DNA of 20,042 nucleotides from Succinimonas sp963628765. Lineage in GTDB: Bacteria > Pseudomonadota > Gammaproteobacteria > Enterobacterales > Succinivibrionaceae. Where the stretch lies: assembly GCA_963628765.1 (NCBI GenBank), contig CAVGFV010000013.1, forward strand, positions 1 to 20,042. The letters run 5' to 3'. The notes below the pieces were generated by a model. That model was given only the letters and a program-made list of their open reading frames with translations, made no database searches and was not told the DNA's origin. Both the position numbers and the translations under genes were made by a program. Positions 6,915 to 13,959 of this stretch are shown in pieces (within the stretch, counting starts at the first letter, position 1; each line of letters starts with the position of its first letter).

Positions 6915-8183
6915 ATGCTTAATCCAGCAAAGAACATCGCCGAATACGATCCAGAACTTTGGGATGCTATCAGTGGTGAAAATACCCGTCAGGAAGAGCA
7001 CATCGAGCTCATTGCTTCCGAAAACTATGTTAGTAAATGTGTAATGGAAGCACAGGGCTCACAGCTTACTAATAAGTATGCTGAAGGCTATCCTGAAAAG
7101 CGTTACTACGGCGGATGTGAGTTTGTTGATAAAGTTGAAACTTTAGCAATCGAAAGAGCTAAGCAGTTATTTAATGCTGAATATGCTAACGTTCAGCCAC
7201 ACTCTGGTTCTCAGGCTAATGCAGCTGTTTACATGGCTCTTGTAAAGCCAGGTGATACCATTATGGGTATGAGCTTAGCTCACGGCGGTCACCTTACTCA
7301 TGGTGCAAAGGTAAGTTTCTCTGGCAAGATTTATAACTCCGTTCAGTATGGTGTAAATGCTGACGGTGTAATCAACTATGACGACGTTCTTAAACTTGCA
7401 AAAGAATGCCAGCCAAAATTGATTGTTGCTGGTTTCTCTGCTTATAGTGGAATTGTTGATTGGAAGAAGATGCGTGAAATTGCTGATGAAGTAGGTGCGT
7501 ATCTTTTCGTTGATATGGCTCATGTAGCAGGACTTGTTGCTGCAGGTTTATATCCTAGCCCAATTCCATTTGCTCATGTTGTAACTACTACCACCCACAA
7601 GACTCTTGGTGGTCCTAGAGGCGGTATTATTCTTTCAAGTTGTGGTGATGAGGATATTTATAAGAAACTTAATTCTGCAATATTCCCAACCACTCAAGGT
7701 GGTCCTTTAATGCACGTTATTGCTGCTAAAGCTGTTGCATTTAAGGAAGCAATGGAACCATGGTTTAAAGAATATCAGAAGCAGATTCTTGTAAATGCTC
7801 AGACTATGGCAAATGTATTTATTAAGCGAGGTTACAAGGTTGTTTCTGGTGGTACTCATGACCATCTTTTCCTTCTTGATTTGATTGAAAAACCATTCTC
7901 AGGTAAGGATGCTGAAGAAGCACTTGGTCGTGCAAACATTACTGTTAATAAGAACTCAGTACCTAACGATCCAAGAAAGCCATTTATTACTTCTGGTCTC
8001 AGAATCGGTTCACCAGCTGCTACCCGTCGTGGTTTTGGTGAAGCTGAATTCGCTGATCTTGCTGGTTGGATGTGCGATATTCTCGACAGCATCGGAACTG
8101 ACAAGGCTTCTGAAGTTGAATCAGAAGTAAAGACTAAGGTTAAGGCTCTTTGCGCTAAGTTCCCTGTTTACATGAATAAGTAA
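6915..8183 (+). CDS. glyA: serine hydroxymethyltransferase
   Basis: GlyA interconverts serine plus tetrahydrofolate and glycine plus 5,10-methylene-tetrahydrofolate, using pyridoxal phosphate; it is the main source of one-carbon units for purines, thymidylate and methionine. The 422 residues have the usual length. Landmarks are ELIASENYVS (31-40), NKYAEGYPEKRYYGGCEFVD, the cofactor site FVDMAHVAGL (Asp200, His203) and TTTTHKTLGGPRGG with the Schiff-base Lys229, and the C-terminal GLRIGSPAATRRG folate-side segment. GGAG seven bases before the ATG fixes the start. It has its own terminator, so it is probably monocistronic, and its codon bias suggests strong expression. Confidence 0.98.
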   Translation: MLNPAKNIAEYDPELWDAISGENTRQEEHIELIASENYVSKCVMEAQGSQLTNKYAEGYPEKRYYGGCEFVDKVETLAIERAKQLFNAEYANVQPHSGSQANAAVYMALVKPGDTIMGMSLAHGGHLTHGAKVSFSGKIYNSVQYGVNADGVINYDDVLKLAKECQPKLIVAGFSAYSGIVDWKKMREIADEVGAYLFVDMAHVAGLVAAGLYPSPIPFAHVVTTTTHKTLGGPRGGIILSSCGDEDIYKKLNSAIFPTTQGGPLMHVIAAKAVAFKEAMEPWFKEYQKQILVNAQTMANVFIKRGYKVVSGGTHDHLFLLDLIEKPFSGKDAEEALGRANITVNKNSVPNDPRKPFITSGLRIGSPAATRRGFGEAEFADLAGWMCDILDSIGTDKASEVESEVKTKVKALCAKFPVYMNK

Positions 8184-8202
8184 TTTTTAATAATTTGAGA
8201 GA

Positions 8203-8238
8203 AAGCCTGTGAATAATTTTTTGTTCGCAGGCTTTTTT
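8203..8238 (+). terminator. intrinsic terminator of glyA
   Basis: AAGCCTGTGAA (8203-8213) pairs with TTCGCAGGCTT (8224-8234), one wobble included, and is followed by further T residues. It lies 20 bases past the glyA stop. Confidence 0.9.
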
Positions 8239-8282
8239 GTTTTTTAGGTTGAAGATTTTTAGAAATTTCGAAGCCTATATTT

Positions 8283-8302
8283 AAAATGATTGGGATCATT
8301 TT
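8283..8302. promoter_or_regulatory. inverted repeat upstream of nrdR
   Basis: AAAATGAT (8283-8290), TGGG, ATCATTTT (8295-8302): perfect eight-base arms with a four-base loop, followed by TTAATT. It lies about 75 bases before nrdR and could be an operator or weak terminator. Downstream, TTGAGA (8320) and TATAAG (8336) look promoter-like but are too close together to form one standard promoter. Confidence 0.35.
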
Positions 8303-8375
8303 TAATTAAGTGTGTTAACTTGAGATTTGCGATAGTATAAGAAAATCTGTTTTTGGCTTTTAGTTGTGAGTAATT

Positions 8376-8840
8376 ATGCGTTGTCCTTTTTGTAGTGCAG
8401 ATGATACAAAAGTTATTGATACCAGGCTAGTTGAAGATGGCAATGAAGTGCGAAGAAGAAGGGAATGTAATGTCTGCAAGGCAAGATTCACTACCTTCGA
8501 ACGAGCGGATATGAGAATGCCATTAATAGTAAAAACAAATGGTAACCGTGAGCCTTTTAACGAGAATAAACTAAGAAGTGGTATGCTTAGAGCTCTTGAG
8601 AAACGCCCTGTAAAAGTAACCTTGATTGATGAAGCCTTAAGTAGAATAAAAAATAAACTAAGAGCTCTTGGAGAAAGAGAAGTGAAATCACGTATTGTAG
8701 GTGGCTATGTTATGGGTGAACTAGCGAAGTTAGATCCTGTTGCCTACATCCGCTTTGCATCGGTTTACTTAAGTTTTGAAAACCTAAAAGACTTTGGTCT
8801 TGCTATTGAAAAATTGGAAGCAGAAAGAACTAAAAAATAA
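8376..8840 (+). CDS. nrdR: transcriptional repressor NrdR of ribonucleotide reductase genes
   Basis: NrdR senses ATP/dATP and represses ribonucleotide reductase operons by binding paired NrdR boxes. The 154-residue protein has the N-terminal zinc ribbon with Cys3, Cys6, Cys31 and Cys34 and an intervening DTRLVEDGNEVRRRRECNVC segment typical of the family, followed by an ATP-cone from about residue 48 (IVKTNGNREPFNENKL) to about 138. It heads nrdR-ribD-ribE, with 12 bases to ribD, the arrangement common in gammaproteobacteria. No good Shine-Dalgarno lies ahead of the ATG (GTGAG about six bases upstream is weak). No NrdR box was recognised in this window; its targets must lie elsewhere. Confidence 0.96.
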   Translation: MRCPFCSADDTKVIDTRLVEDGNEVRRRRECNVCKARFTTFERADMRMPLIVKTNGNREPFNENKLRSGMLRALEKRPVKVTLIDEALSRIKNKLRALGEREVKSRIVGGYVMGELAKLDPVAYIRFASVYLSFENLKDFGLAIEKLEAERTKK

Positions 8841-8852
8841 AGGAATGCCTAT

Positions 8853-10022
8853 ATGAATCAAGCCAATGAACAGTTTTTTGATAAGACCGATGAAGATTAC
8901 ATGAATGAGGCTTTGGAACTTGCTAAAAATGGTTTATACACTACGCTGCCAAATCCGTCAGTGGGCTGTATTTTAGTAAAAAATAATAAAATCATAGGTA
9001 AAGGATGGCATCATCGTGCGGGTGAACCTCATGCTGAAGTGATGGCTCTTAGAAATGCCTTAGAAAATGGTAATGAAATTCAAGGTGCTACTGCATATGT
9101 AACATTGGAGCCATGCTCTCATTATGGCTTAACACCACCTTGTGCTCTAGGACTTGTAAAGGCTGGAATTAAAAGAGTAGTTGCTGCTATGCAGGATCCT
9201 AATCCTGATGTTAGTGGCAAAGGGTTTGATATTCTTAAGAATGCTGGTGTTTCTGTCGCTTATGGACTTTTATCCGAGAAGGCTGAAGAACTCAATAAAG
9301 CTTTTTTGTATGAAATGCGTCATGGTATTCCTTATGTGACACTTAAATATGGCATGAGCTTCGATGCAAGAACTGCACTTAGTAATGGCTTAAGTAAGTG
9401 GATTACTTCTCCAGAATCGCGTAAAGATGTGCAGGGGCTCCGTGCTTTTAACCAAGCTATTCTTACTACTGAAAGTACCGTTCATGCTGACGATCCTCTT
9501 ATGAATGTGAGATACAGTGAGTTACCTCACGAGATTCAAGATAGATATTTAGAAAAAGAGCTTCGCGTACCTTTAAGAGTTATTGTTGATCCTCATGCAA
9601 AAATTTCATTTACTGAAAAACTTTTTTCCGTTCCAGGAAAGGTTATAGTTGTAAGACCATCTTCTTCTCAGCAAATTTTGGAAAAAGACATTAACGAAAA
9701 TGTTCTGGTATTAGAACTTCCTTGTATAGACAGAGAACGTGGTCATGTAAATCTTCGTGAGCTTATGACTTGGTTAAGTAGTAAAAAAATTAGAAATGTA
9801 CTAGTTGAAGCGGGCGGAAATTTTGGAGCCGAACTTTTAAAAGAAAATTTAGTTAATGAGATGGTTATCTATGTAGCTCCTAAAATAATGGGAGCTGATG
9901 CAAAGGCGGCTTTTATGCTTTTAGGATTCCTTGATATGAAATCAATTAAGGAATTTGAATTTTCAGATGTTGCTAGATGTGGCCCTGATATTCGTATTAC
10001 TTGTCATCTGAAGGAGAATTAA
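8853..10022 (+). CDS. ribD: bifunctional riboflavin deaminase/reductase RibD
   Basis: RibD performs two successive steps of riboflavin synthesis: deamination of the pyrimidine made from GTP, then NADPH-dependent reduction of its ribose. The N-terminal deaminase (about 13-150) has the zinc site HAEV (His60, Glu62) and PCSHYGLTPPC (Cys88, Cys97); the common form is PCSHFGRTPPC. The reductase domain (about 160-385) begins LKYGMSFDARTA, where relatives usually read SLDGRTA, and continues with WITSPESRKDVQ, HADDP and a VEAGG segment. The 389 residues are slightly longer than E. coli RibD. AGGAA lies about seven bases ahead of the ATG. The changed Asp-Ala-Arg is conservative and I expect an active enzyme. 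Confidence 0.95.
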   Translation: MNQANEQFFDKTDEDYMNEALELAKNGLYTTLPNPSVGCILVKNNKIIGKGWHHRAGEPHAEVMALRNALENGNEIQGATAYVTLEPCSHYGLTPPCALGLVKAGIKRVVAAMQDPNPDVSGKGFDILKNAGVSVAYGLLSEKAEELNKAFLYEMRHGIPYVTLKYGMSFDARTALSNGLSKWITSPESRKDVQGLRAFNQAILTTESTVHADDPLMNVRYSELPHEIQDRYLEKELRVPLRVIVDPHAKISFTEKLFSVPGKVIVVRPSSSQQILEKDINENVLVLELPCIDRERGHVNLRELMTWLSSKKIRNVLVEAGGNFGAELLKENLVNEMVIYVAPKIMGADAKAAFMLLGFLDMKSIKEFEFSDVARCGPDIRITCHLKEN

Positions 10023-10023
10023 A

Positions 10024-10683
10024 ATGTTTACTGGAATTGTTGCTTGTACTGGTGTTTTAAAATCATTCATGAAGTCAGGTAATGGTGGTGTTATCACTGT
10101 AAAAGCATCAAACCTTGATTTATCAGATGTAAAGATTGGGGATTCAATTGCTTGTAATGGGGTTTGTTTAACAGTTATCCGCCTGGGAAGTGGAGAGTTT
10201 TCTGCTGATATCTCTTTTGAAACGATGTCTGTTACCACTTTTAAAAAACTCGAGATCGGCAAAATTATTAATCTTGAAAAAGCCCTACGTGCAGATGAAC
10301 GCTTAGGAGGACATATTGTACAAGGGCATGTGGATGGTATTGGCACCATAAAGAGTGTAAATACAGAAAATGGTGTCTCCGATGTGTGGATAGAAACAAC
10401 TCCTGATGTTGCTAAATACATTGCAGAAAAGGGGTCGATTACAATTGATGGAATAAGCCTTACTGTCAATGATGTTCAAGATAATAAATTTAGGCTTACC
10501 TTGATACCTCATACTGGTAGCATTACAACAGCATCGTATTGGGCAGTAGGGCAGGAAGTTAACATTGAGGCAGACGTTTTAGCTCGCTATATTGAAAGGT
10601 TATTAAGCTATAAAATTGCTTCCAATAATAGTAAAAAAGAAGGTGACCTTACTATGGAAACATTACTTTCCGCAGGATTTTGA
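10024..10683 (+). CDS. ribE: riboflavin synthase alpha chain
   Basis: This enzyme dismutates two molecules of 6,7-dimethyl-8-ribityllumazine to riboflavin and the pyrimidine substrate of RibH. Two lumazine-binding repeats are visible: one opening MFTGIV (1-96) with GDSIACNGVCLTV, and one opening GGHIVQGHVDGIG (about 97-195) with GSITIDGISLTVN. At 219 residues it is a little longer than usual because of a tail after residue 200 that is Ser/Lys/Asn-rich. The start follows the ribD stop by one base, and its AAGGAG lies inside the end of ribD, so the two are translationally coupled. In E. coli this gene is elsewhere; here it lies between ribD and ribH, grouping three pathway genes. The symbol ribC is also used for it. 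Confidence 0.95.
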   Translation: MFTGIVACTGVLKSFMKSGNGGVITVKASNLDLSDVKIGDSIACNGVCLTVIRLGSGEFSADISFETMSVTTFKKLEIGKIINLEKALRADERLGGHIVQGHVDGIGTIKSVNTENGVSDVWIETTPDVAKYIAEKGSITIDGISLTVNDVQDNKFRLTLIPHTGSITTASYWAVGQEVNIEADVLARYIERLLSYKIASNNSKKEGDLTMETLLSAGF

Positions 10684-10692
10684 TTATTAAAA

Positions 10693-10730
10693 TTTAAGGT
10701 CGCATTTTCCGCTATACGAAAATGCTTAAA
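10693..10730 (+). promoter_or_regulatory. inverted repeat between ribE and ribH
   Basis: GCATTTTC (10702-10709), eight bases, GAAAATGC (10718-10725). The outer flanks TTTAAG (10693-10698) and CTTAAA (10725-10730) are also complementary, so a longer bulged hairpin can form. A T-run begins only at 10736, six bases past the stem, so this is a poor terminator; it may be an attenuator, processing site or operator in front of ribH. Confidence 0.4.
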
Positions 10731-10741
10731 CGTCATTTTTT

Positions 10742-10758
10742 CTATTGTGCTACAATAG
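10742..10758 (+). promoter_or_regulatory. ribH promoter (extended -10) embedded in a perfect inverted repeat
   Basis: CTATTGT-GCT-ACAATAG has perfect seven-base arms and contains an extended -10, TGTGCTACAAT (TACAAT at 10751-10756). Flanking T5 and A5 tracts prolong the symmetry. The transcript would start near 10763, about 24 bases before the ribH ATG. A protein bound to the dyad would block the promoter. The same TTGTGCTA-AAT-type element lies ahead of dsbD. Confidence 0.45.
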
Positions 10759-10786
10759 GAAAAATCTAATTTTATGGAGCATTGGT

Positions 10787-11251
10787 ATGCAGGTTATTGA
10801 AGGAAATTTAGCGGCACCTGACGCAAAGGTGGCAATTGTTGTTTCCCGTTTTAACAGTCTTGTTAATGAGCATCTTGTTTCAGGTGCAATAGATGTTTTA
10901 ACACGTATTGGAACCGTAAAGGATGATAACATTACAGTAATACGTGTACCAGGTGCTGTAGAATTGCCACTTACAGTTAAGAAAGTAGCAAAAACCAAAA
11001 AATATGATGCTATTGTTGCTTTAGGTTCCGTTATCCGCGGTGATACCTACCATTTTGAAGTAGTTGCCAATGAAAGCTCTAAGGGGCTTACACAAGTTAT
11101 GCTTGAAGAAGAAATACCTGTAGCTTTTGGCGTATTAACTACTGATAATTTGGAACAAGCTGTTTTACGTGCTGGCTCTAAAGCAGGTAATAAAGGTTCT
11201 GAAGCAGCTAGCGCTGCTCTTGAAATGATTAATGTACTTAAACAAATTTAA
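10787..11251 (+). CDS. ribH: 6,7-dimethyl-8-ribityllumazine synthase
   Basis: RibH joins the RibD-derived pyrimidine to dihydroxybutanone phosphate, making the lumazine that riboflavin synthase uses; it forms icosahedral or pentameric shells. I start it at the ATG at 10787, preceded by GGAG with seven bases spacing, because the product then begins MQVIEGNLAAPDAKVAIV like relatives; the frame is open 14 codons further up but that part overlaps the promoter. The 154 residues contain SRFNSLVNEHLVSGA (the ribose-phosphate side), PGAVELPL, and VIRGDTYHFE with catalytic His89. The C-terminal GSKAGNKGSEAA and ALEMINVLKQI are typical of gammaproteobacterial RibH. Confidence 0.96.
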   Translation: MQVIEGNLAAPDAKVAIVVSRFNSLVNEHLVSGAIDVLTRIGTVKDDNITVIRVPGAVELPLTVKKVAKTKKYDAIVALGSVIRGDTYHFEVVANESSKGLTQVMLEEEIPVAFGVLTTDNLEQAVLRAGSKAGNKGSEAASAALEMINVLKQI

Positions 11252-11263
11252 GAGGTTAGATCT

Positions 11264-11686
11264 GTGAGTCAAGGTCCAAGACATAAGGCAAGACATTTTG
11301 CTATGCAAGCACTTTACCAATGGCAGCTTAATAAAGAGCTTCCAGAAGTAATTGAAGCAGAGTTTCTTGAGGATCAGCCTTTCGGTGATGATACTGATAA
11401 AGAATATTTCCATACTCTTCTTGTAGGAACAGTAAGCCATATCAAAGATATCGAAGCTGCTTATGCACCATATCTTTCACGAAAGGAAGAAGAGCTCGAT
11501 ATGGTAGATCAGTCTATATTGCGTCTTGCGACATATGAGCTTCTGTATCAGAAGGATGTACCTTTTAGAGTTGTTATAAATGAAGCAATTTTGCTAGCAA
11601 AGAAATTTGCTGCTCAAGACAGCCATAAATTTGTAAATGGTGTTTTGGATAAAGTTGTTCATGCTCTGCTTCCTCAAAATAAATAA
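11264..11686 (+). CDS. nusB: transcription antitermination factor NusB
   Basis: NusB with NusE (S10) binds boxA RNA to form the antitermination complex that keeps RNA polymerase going on rRNA operons. The 140-residue all-helical protein starts RHKARHFAMQALYQWQ and includes SILRLATYELLY, VVINEAILLAKKF and FVNGVLDKV, all family hallmarks. The start is GTG at 11264, with AGAGG (11251-11255, overlapping the ribH stop) eight bases ahead; the upstream sequence gives no ATG. It follows ribH by 12 bases, so the two are cotranscribed. A strong terminator-like hairpin follows between nusB and thiL. Confidence 0.95.
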   Translation: MSQGPRHKARHFAMQALYQWQLNKELPEVIEAEFLEDQPFGDDTDKEYFHTLLVGTVSHIKDIEAAYAPYLSRKEEELDMVDQSILRLATYELLYQKDVPFRVVINEAILLAKKFAAQDSHKFVNGVLDKVVHALLPQNK

Positions 11687-11701
11687 TTTACATTTCTAAT
11701 T

Positions 11702-11738
11702 AGGAGGGCTCAATTCCCACAGGAGTTGAGCCTTTTTT
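11702..11738 (+). terminator. terminator-like hairpin between nusB and thiL, joined to the thiL start codon
   Basis: GGCTCAATTCC (11707-11717), loop CACA, and GGAGTTGAGCC (11722-11732) form an 11-base stem with one wobble, followed by TTTTTT (11733-11738) and at once by the thiL ATG (11739). AGGAG (11702-11706) sits at the 5' foot. By shape it is a textbook intrinsic terminator. When folded it also brings AGGAG to six bases from the start codon, so it may serve translation as well. Confidence 0.75.
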
Positions 11739-12716
11739 ATGGACGAATTTGAGCTTATAAAGACATATTTTTCAGATTGGGAAATTGCATCACCATATAC
11801 CGTTCTCGGTATTGGTGATGACTGTGCCATTTTTGATTTACCTAAAGGTGAAGTATGTGCGGTTTCCACTGATACCTTTTTGGAAGGCACGCATTTTTTT
11901 TCTCATACTGATCCTTACAGTGTTGGGCATAAGGCTCTAGCGGTAAATGTTTCGGATCTTGCCGCAATGGGAGCAAGACCTTTGGGGTTTACGTTATCTC
12001 TAAGCATTCCAAAATTTGACAGAGTTTATCTTGAACGCTTAAGTCAAGGCATGAAAGCTCTTGCCGAAAAATGCCAAATACCTCTTTTAGGAGGGGATAC
12101 GGTAAAAGGCCCTTTATCTATCACTATTACTGTATTTGGAAGTGTGGTCTTAGGGCATGAATTTAGGCGTAGTCTCGCTAAAGCGGGTGACCATATTATG
12201 GTATCCGGTGCTTTAGGGGGAGCATCTATAATTGTAGAAAAAAGATATCTAGAAAAAGCTCCTAAGGTCGAATTTTGGGAAACTAAAAGCTCTTTAGATC
12301 TTCCTAATCCGAGAATCGATTTAGTGGTATTTTTAAAAAAGTTAAAGGTTAGATGTGCAATGGATATTTCTGATGGCCTTCTAGGCGATCTTGGGCATAT
12401 CCTAGAGACTTCTCATAAAAAAGCCGAACTTTATTGGGAAAATATTCCTAAAGCAGTAGAGGTGAAAGATCTACCATTTGAAGAGCAGGCACGACATGTC
12501 CTCTCTGGTGGTGATGACTATGAATTACTGTTTACACTTTCAGAAGAGTCTTTCCTCGAATATAAGAAGCTCAAAAACTCTCAAAGTCTAGAGATTCCTG
12601 AACTTTATGAAATCGGGAAAATTCTTAATTTTGATGATGCTTTAGCCGATATATGTTTATTTAGAGATGGTAAGTCGGTAGATATTTCCAAAATTCACGG
12701 TTATAGCCATTTTTAA
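11739..12716 (+). CDS. thiL: thiamin-monophosphate kinase
   Basis: ThiL phosphorylates thiamin monophosphate with ATP to give thiamin pyrophosphate. The 325 residues equal the E. coli length. Motifs in order are VLGIGDDCAIFD (metal and phosphate site), STDTFLEGTHFF, HKALAVNVSDLAAMGARP, GGDTVKGPLSITITVFG, SGALGGAS, MDISDGLLGDLGHI and SGGDDYELLFT, as in PurM/ThiL-type ATP-binding proteins. The start is well supported because the product begins MDEFELIKTYF like its relatives, yet no Shine-Dalgarno lies at normal linear distance: the six bases before ATG are all T. It probably depends on readthrough from ribH-nusB and on the hairpin described separately. It is convergent with slyX, with two bases between the stops. 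Confidence 0.96.
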   Translation: MDEFELIKTYFSDWEIASPYTVLGIGDDCAIFDLPKGEVCAVSTDTFLEGTHFFSHTDPYSVGHKALAVNVSDLAAMGARPLGFTLSLSIPKFDRVYLERLSQGMKALAEKCQIPLLGGDTVKGPLSITITVFGSVVLGHEFRRSLAKAGDHIMVSGALGGASIIVEKRYLEKAPKVEFWETKSSLDLPNPRIDLVVFLKKLKVRCAMDISDGLLGDLGHILETSHKKAELYWENIPKAVEVKDLPFEEQARHVLSGGDDYELLFTLSEESFLEYKKLKNSQSLEIPELYEIGKILNFDDALADICLFRDGKSVDISKIHGYSHF

Positions 12717-12718
12717 AG

Positions 12719-12949
12719 TTAGTAATGAGGCGGTGGAGTTTCTTCACTTCTAGACGCGATATTAGATGCCTCATAAGATTTAAGCTTGTTTGCTAGAAAA
12801 CGTAATTGGATTTGTTGCTTTTCAATAATGAGACCTTGTTGATAAAGTTCATTACTGAGTTTATCAAGGTTGTATTCAAGAAAGGCAATTCTGCTTTCTA
12901 ATTCTTCATTATTTGATGTCTTATTTTGAGATGTGTTTTCTTTGTTCAT
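12719..12949 (-). CDS. slyX: SlyX family protein
   Basis: The 76-residue protein has a low-complexity Asn/Glu/Ser head (1-15), a coiled-coil helix (about 16-60, LESRIAFLEYNLDKLSNELYQ) and the conserved tail ETPPPHY that identifies SlyX. SlyX is widespread in gammaproteobacteria and often lies beside an FKBP gene (slyD or fkpA), as here; its molecular function is not established. It is divergent from fkpA. Upstream, GATCG-G-CGATC (12955-12965) is an 11-base palindrome covering its likely leader. No strong Shine-Dalgarno is seen. No terminator separates it from thiL, so the two convergent transcripts probably overlap. Confidence 0.9.
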   Translation of the reverse strand: MNKENTSQNKTSNNEELESRIAFLEYNLDKLSNELYQQGLIIEKQQIQLRFLANKLKSYEASNIASRSEETPPPHY

Positions 12950-12988
12950 GTTTTGATCGGCGATCTTAATTTAAAAATTGCTAATAAT

Positions 12989-12998
12989 AAAGTACAAT
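12989..12998 (+). promoter_or_regulatory. probable -10 region of fkpA
   Basis: AAAGTACAAT, with TACAAT at 12993-12998, is identical over ten bases to the element ahead of glyA (6854-6863). The transcript would begin near 13005 and carry a leader of about 73 bases before the lipoprotein start. No clear -35 is seen. Confidence 0.4.
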
Positions 12999-13077
12999 GC
13001 ATTTTAACAAAAAGAGGAGTTTTTATCAGATACTCTGTTTAGCTCCGCTATTTTTATCATTAATAAAGGGAAAAATA

Positions 13078-13899
13078 ATGGTTAAGAAGTTTGTTTATAC
13101 CATGCTTGCTTCTGCAATGGTACTTGGTCTTACTGCTTGTAATGATAGTGGTGCTGCAGCAAACGATCAAAAGGCTACCGCTACTAAGACTGAAGCTCCT
13201 GCAAAAATTGAAAATGCAGCTGCTAAAGACACCAGCGGGCTTACTTTTGAACAAAAGGTTGCTGTTTCTTTTGGTACCATGGTTGGAAAAAATCTCAAGG
13301 GTTCTTTTGATGAAATGAAAGGCCTCGATTTTAATCTCGATCAGAAGTTATTCCAGGATGCATTCGCAAATGCACTTGCTGGTAAAAATGCAAATTTAAG
13401 TGAGCAAGAAATCCAAGATACTTTACAAGAATTCGGCCGTCAGATGCAAGATAAGCAAGTTGCTAAGGCAAAGACAGAAGCGGAAGCTAACTTAAAGGCT
13501 GGCGAAGCTTTCCTTGCTGATAATGCTAAGAAAGATGGCGTTAAGACCACTCAATCAGGTTTACAGTATAAGATTACTGAAGAAGGTAAAGGTGAAAGCC
13601 CAGCCCCAGAAGATACTGTTAAAGTTCAGTATACTGGTAAACTTATCGATGGTAAGGTATTTGATAAATCAGAAGAACCTGTTCAGTTCACTTTAAACGG
13701 TGTAATTCCAGGCTGGACTGAAGGTTTACAGCTTATGAAGAAGGGCGGTAAGGCTACATTCTACATTCCTGCAAAACTTGCTTACGGTAGCAATCCTCCA
13801 ACTGCTGAGATTCCTGCTAATGCAGTACTTGTATTCGATGTTGAATTGGTTGATGTTGTAAAAGCTACAAAACCAGCTGAAAAGCCTGCTCAAAAGTAA
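13078..13899 (+). CDS. fkpA: FKBP-type peptidyl-prolyl isomerase lipoprotein (FkpA/Mip type)
   Basis: FkpA/Mip proteins speed proline cis-trans isomerisation and act as chaperones in the cell envelope. I start the gene at the ATG at 13078 with AAGGG seven bases upstream; this gives a lipoprotein signal ending LTAC (Cys21), which the longer frame from 12997 would bury. The 273 residues comprise the signal, an Ala/Lys/Thr-rich linker (about 22-53), an alpha-helical dimerisation domain (about 54-155) and a C-terminal FKBP domain (about 158-262) with VKVQYTGKLIDGKVFD, GVIPGWTEGLQLMKKGG, AKLAYG and LVFDVELVDV. A Lys/Ala/Pro tail follows. Classical FkpA has a type I signal; the lipobox here makes membrane anchoring likely. 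A strong terminator follows 23 bases past the stop. Confidence 0.93.
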   Translation: MVKKFVYTMLASAMVLGLTACNDSGAAANDQKATATKTEAPAKIENAAAKDTSGLTFEQKVAVSFGTMVGKNLKGSFDEMKGLDFNLDQKLFQDAFANALAGKNANLSEQEIQDTLQEFGRQMQDKQVAKAKTEAEANLKAGEAFLADNAKKDGVKTTQSGLQYKITEEGKGESPAPEDTVKVQYTGKLIDGKVFDKSEEPVQFTLNGVIPGWTEGLQLMKKGGKATFYIPAKLAYGSNPPTAEIPANAVLVFDVELVDVVKATKPAEKPAQK

Positions 13900-13920
13900 T
13901 TTAAAATTATTTGATTGATG

Positions 13921-13954
13921 AGGAAACCCCGATGTTATTTGGGGTTTCTTTTTT
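13921..13954 (+). terminator. intrinsic terminator of fkpA
   Basis: GAAACCCC (13923-13930) pairs perfectly with GGGGTTTC (13941-13948), ten-base loop, then TTTTTT. It ends five bases before the convergent dsbD stop. The dsbD side has no comparable T-run, though the hairpin may also define the dsbD transcript end. Confidence 0.88.
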
Positions 13955-13959
13955 GCCGG

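Noticed and set aside
8184..8375. FMN or TPP riboswitch ahead of the rib or thi genes
   Set aside because: No conserved core sequences of either class were seen here or in the 10684-10786 and 11687-11738 gaps.
9963..10469. Minus-strand 168-codon frame across the ribD-ribE junction
   Set aside because: It is antisense to two well-supported genes and low-complexity in character.
10745..10786. Extended N-terminus for RibH
   Set aside because: It would overlap the promoter and dyad; family N-terminus and GGAG support the ATG at 10787.
12997..13077. Longer N-terminus for the FKBP isomerase
   Set aside because: It would place 27 residues before a clear lipoprotein signal; the ATG at 13078 has AAGGG at good spacing.
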